Source of the DNA: Candidatus Zixiibacteriota bacterium
Lineage (GTDB): Bacteria; Zixibacteria; MSB-5A5; JAUVRN01
Assembly: GCA_030597645.1 (NCBI GenBank)
Contig: JAUVRN010000107.1
Coordinates: forward strand, 1 to 6,757
Direction of reading: 5' to 3'
Length of the DNA stretch: 6,757 nt
Part shown: piece after piece, positions 6,037 to 6,757 of the stretch
How the letters are laid out: each line of letters opens with the position of its first letter
How positions within the stretch are numbered: position 1 is the stretch's first letter
Notes under the pieces: generated by a model
What the model was told of the DNA's origin: nothing
Database searches by the model: none
The model's input: only the letters and a program-made list of their open reading frames with translations
Position numbers and translations under genes: made by a program

Positions 6037-6067
6037 TTGACCCCTGCTGCTCAGTCCCGTAAATACT
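6037..6067 (+). promoter_or_regulatory. Candidate sigma-70-type promoter of the TPR lipoprotein gene
   Basis: TTGACC (6037-6042) matches the -35 consensus at five of six positions. An AT-rich patch at 6060-6067 gives either TAAATA after 17 bases or AATACT after 19 bases as a -10 element, each a mediocre match. Transcription would start near 6072, leaving a leader of about 20 bases. It lies after the terminator at 5942-5975, where a new promoter is needed. Confidence 0.4.
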
Positions 6068-6090
6068 TGGGCCAGAACAGAGAAGAGGGC

Positions 6091-6519
6091 ATGTTAGGCT
6101 GGCGGAGATTTGTGGCGGCGGCAGGGGTAGCGCTGGCTCTGGGGTGCAGCGGGTCGTCCTCCGAATCTGCCGGCGAGCCGGCGGCTGCGGGGGACCTGGC
6201 AACACCGGGTGCGCCCTCGACCGTGGACGAGCTTTATTTGGCGGCACGGGCTGCGGAGCATCAGAAACGCCCGGGAGAGGCCATCGACTACTACCGTCGC
6301 ATTCTCCAGGAGCATCCAGAGAGCTCGTCCAACTACAAGGCACAGTTTTTGATCGGATTCGTGTTTTCTGAGGAGCTCGACCAGCCGGACAGTGCCCGAG
6401 TGGCGTTTGAGCGCGTCATCAAGGACTATCCGGAGTCGGAGTTTGCCGATGATGCGGAGGCCATGCTTCGCTTCTTGAACGGCGAGCTTCCGGTATTCGA
6501 GGACACGCCGGTTCCCTGA
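6091..6519 (+). CDS. Small TPR lipoprotein
   Basis: A 142-residue predicted lipoprotein. The signal peptide MLGWRRFVAAAGVALALGC has two arginines, a hydrophobic core and a lipobox ending at C19, with Ser at +2 (outer-membrane type where Lol rules apply). Position -3 is Ala rather than Leu, slightly off the classic lipobox. A Ser/Ala/Gly/Pro-rich tether (20-44) precedes two tetratricopeptide-like helical pairs: about 46-78 (ELYLAARAAEHQKRPGEAID, then YYRRILQEHPES) and about 83-120 (AQFLIGFVFSEELDQPDSAR, then VAFERVIKDYPESEF). This pattern resembles the repeats of YbgF/CpoB and BamD, periplasmic scaffolds of envelope assembly, but the protein is much shorter, so no orthology is claimed. ATG 6091 is chosen because the signal peptide begins there; its Shine-Dalgarno (AGAAGAGGG) is weak. 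dtd follows 49 bases later and may be co-transcribed. A periplasm-facing protein-interaction role is inferred. Confidence 0.85.
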   Translation: MLGWRRFVAAAGVALALGCSGSSSESAGEPAAAGDLATPGAPSTVDELYLAARAAEHQKRPGEAIDYYRRILQEHPESSSNYKAQFLIGFVFSEELDQPDSARVAFERVIKDYPESEFADDAEAMLRFLNGELPVFEDTPVP

Positions 6520-6557
6520 CTCCGTCCATCCGGGGACAGAGACACGGGGTCCCGAGC

Positions 6558-6562
6558 AGGAG
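6558..6562 (+). promoter_or_regulatory. Ribosome binding site of dtd
   Basis: AGGAG lies six bases before the ATG at 6569. It supports that start, which also yields the standard family N-terminus with QRV at residues 6-8. Confidence 0.7.
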
Positions 6563-6568
6563 TCGCTG

Positions 6569-6757
6569 ATGCGGGTCGTGGCACAAAGGGTGTCCGAGGC
6601 TCGCGTCCGGGTCGACGGCCAGATAGCTGGTGAGATCGGCCCGGGGTTGTTGCTTTTGGTAGGCGCAGGGGTGGGGGATTCCGCCGACGTCGCGAAGTGG
6701 TTGGCGGAAAAATGCGCACATCTCAGGATCTTTGAGGACGACGAAGGACGGTTCAAC
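6569..6757 (+). CDS. dtd: D-aminoacyl-tRNA deacylase DTD (5' part, cut by the window edge)
   Basis: Only the first 63 codons are present; the frame is open to the last base. DTD hydrolyses D-amino acids (and glycine wrongly attached to tRNA-Ala) from tRNA in the cytoplasm, a chiral proofreading step. The visible part matches the family start: MRVVAQRVSEARVRVDGQ, then GEIGPGLLLLVGAGVGD (26-42), a helix with KWLAEK (48-53), and LRIFEDDEGRFN (52-63 region to the end), the counterpart of E. coli YRIFSDAEGKMN. Family members are about 145 residues, so roughly 43 percent is seen. The catalytic SQ-F/T-L motif and the Gly-cisPro motif lie beyond the edge, so activity cannot be judged. It follows the TPR lipoprotein gene by 49 bases on the same strand. 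Identification is firm from N-terminal similarity. Confidence 0.92.
   Translation, partial: MRVVAQRVSEARVRVDGQIAGEIGPGLLLLVGAGVGDSADVAKWLAEKCAHLRIFEDDEGRFN

Noticed and set aside
6037..6090. TTG start at 6037 for the TPR lipoprotein
   Set aside because: It would put 18 polar residues ahead of a complete lipoprotein signal peptide and coincides with a likely -35 element. ATG 6091 is preferred.
6094..6756. 220-codon open frame on the - strand opposite the lipoprotein and dtd
   Set aside because: Both + strand genes are supported by signal peptide, repeat motifs and family similarity. The - strand product shows no recognisable features.
1..6757. CRISPR arrays, tRNA or rRNA genes, insertion sequences, phage genes
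   Set aside because: I looked for regularly spaced repeats, cloverleaf patterns, terminal inverted repeats with transposase motifs and phage-type proteins, and saw none.

Overview
The window is GC-rich bacterial DNA with every supported gene on the + strand. It carries two unrelated blocks: a protein-quality-control cluster (positions 1-5188) and an envelope/surface block (5189 to the end). The organism is almost certainly a diderm (Gram-negative-type) bacterium, because it makes a PEP-CTERM surface protein and an apparent lipoprotein, and exosortase/PEP-CTERM systems are known from bacteria with outer membranes. The DnaK tail (DYEVVDEK) is not the enterobacterial type. I cannot name the phylum from the sequence alone. 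No mobile element, CRISPR array, tRNA or rRNA is visible.

Region 1 (61-5188) holds hsp20, dnaK and clpB. The first encodes an alpha-crystallin holdase. A GC-rich hairpin with a weak T-tract (534-564) separates it from dnaK, and clpB follows dnaK after 22 bases, so those two are very likely co-transcribed. Together the products form a disaggregation line: the small heat-shock protein coats unfolding clients, DnaK engages the aggregate, and ClpB threads chains through its pore. The co-chaperones DnaJ and GrpE are not here and must be encoded elsewhere. No CIRCE, HAIR or convincing sigma-32 element is visible, although only 60 bases upstream of hsp20 are in the window.

Region 2 (5189-5497) is a 309-base non-coding stretch, visibly less GC-rich than the genes and unusually dense in inverted repeats. 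It contains an excellent -24/-12 (sigma-54) promoter match at 5417-5433, then a short leader with its own hairpin, then a 135-residue PEP-CTERM protein (5498-5905) closed by a good intrinsic terminator. Sigma-54 control of PEP-CTERM genes through a PrsK/PrsR-type two-component system is established in some other bacteria. This is the most interesting part of the window.

Region 3 (5976 to the end) starts with a probable sigma-70-type promoter, followed by a small TPR lipoprotein (6091-6519). Forty-nine bases later comes the 5' part of dtd, the D-aminoacyl-tRNA deacylase gene, which is cut by the window edge after 63 codons.
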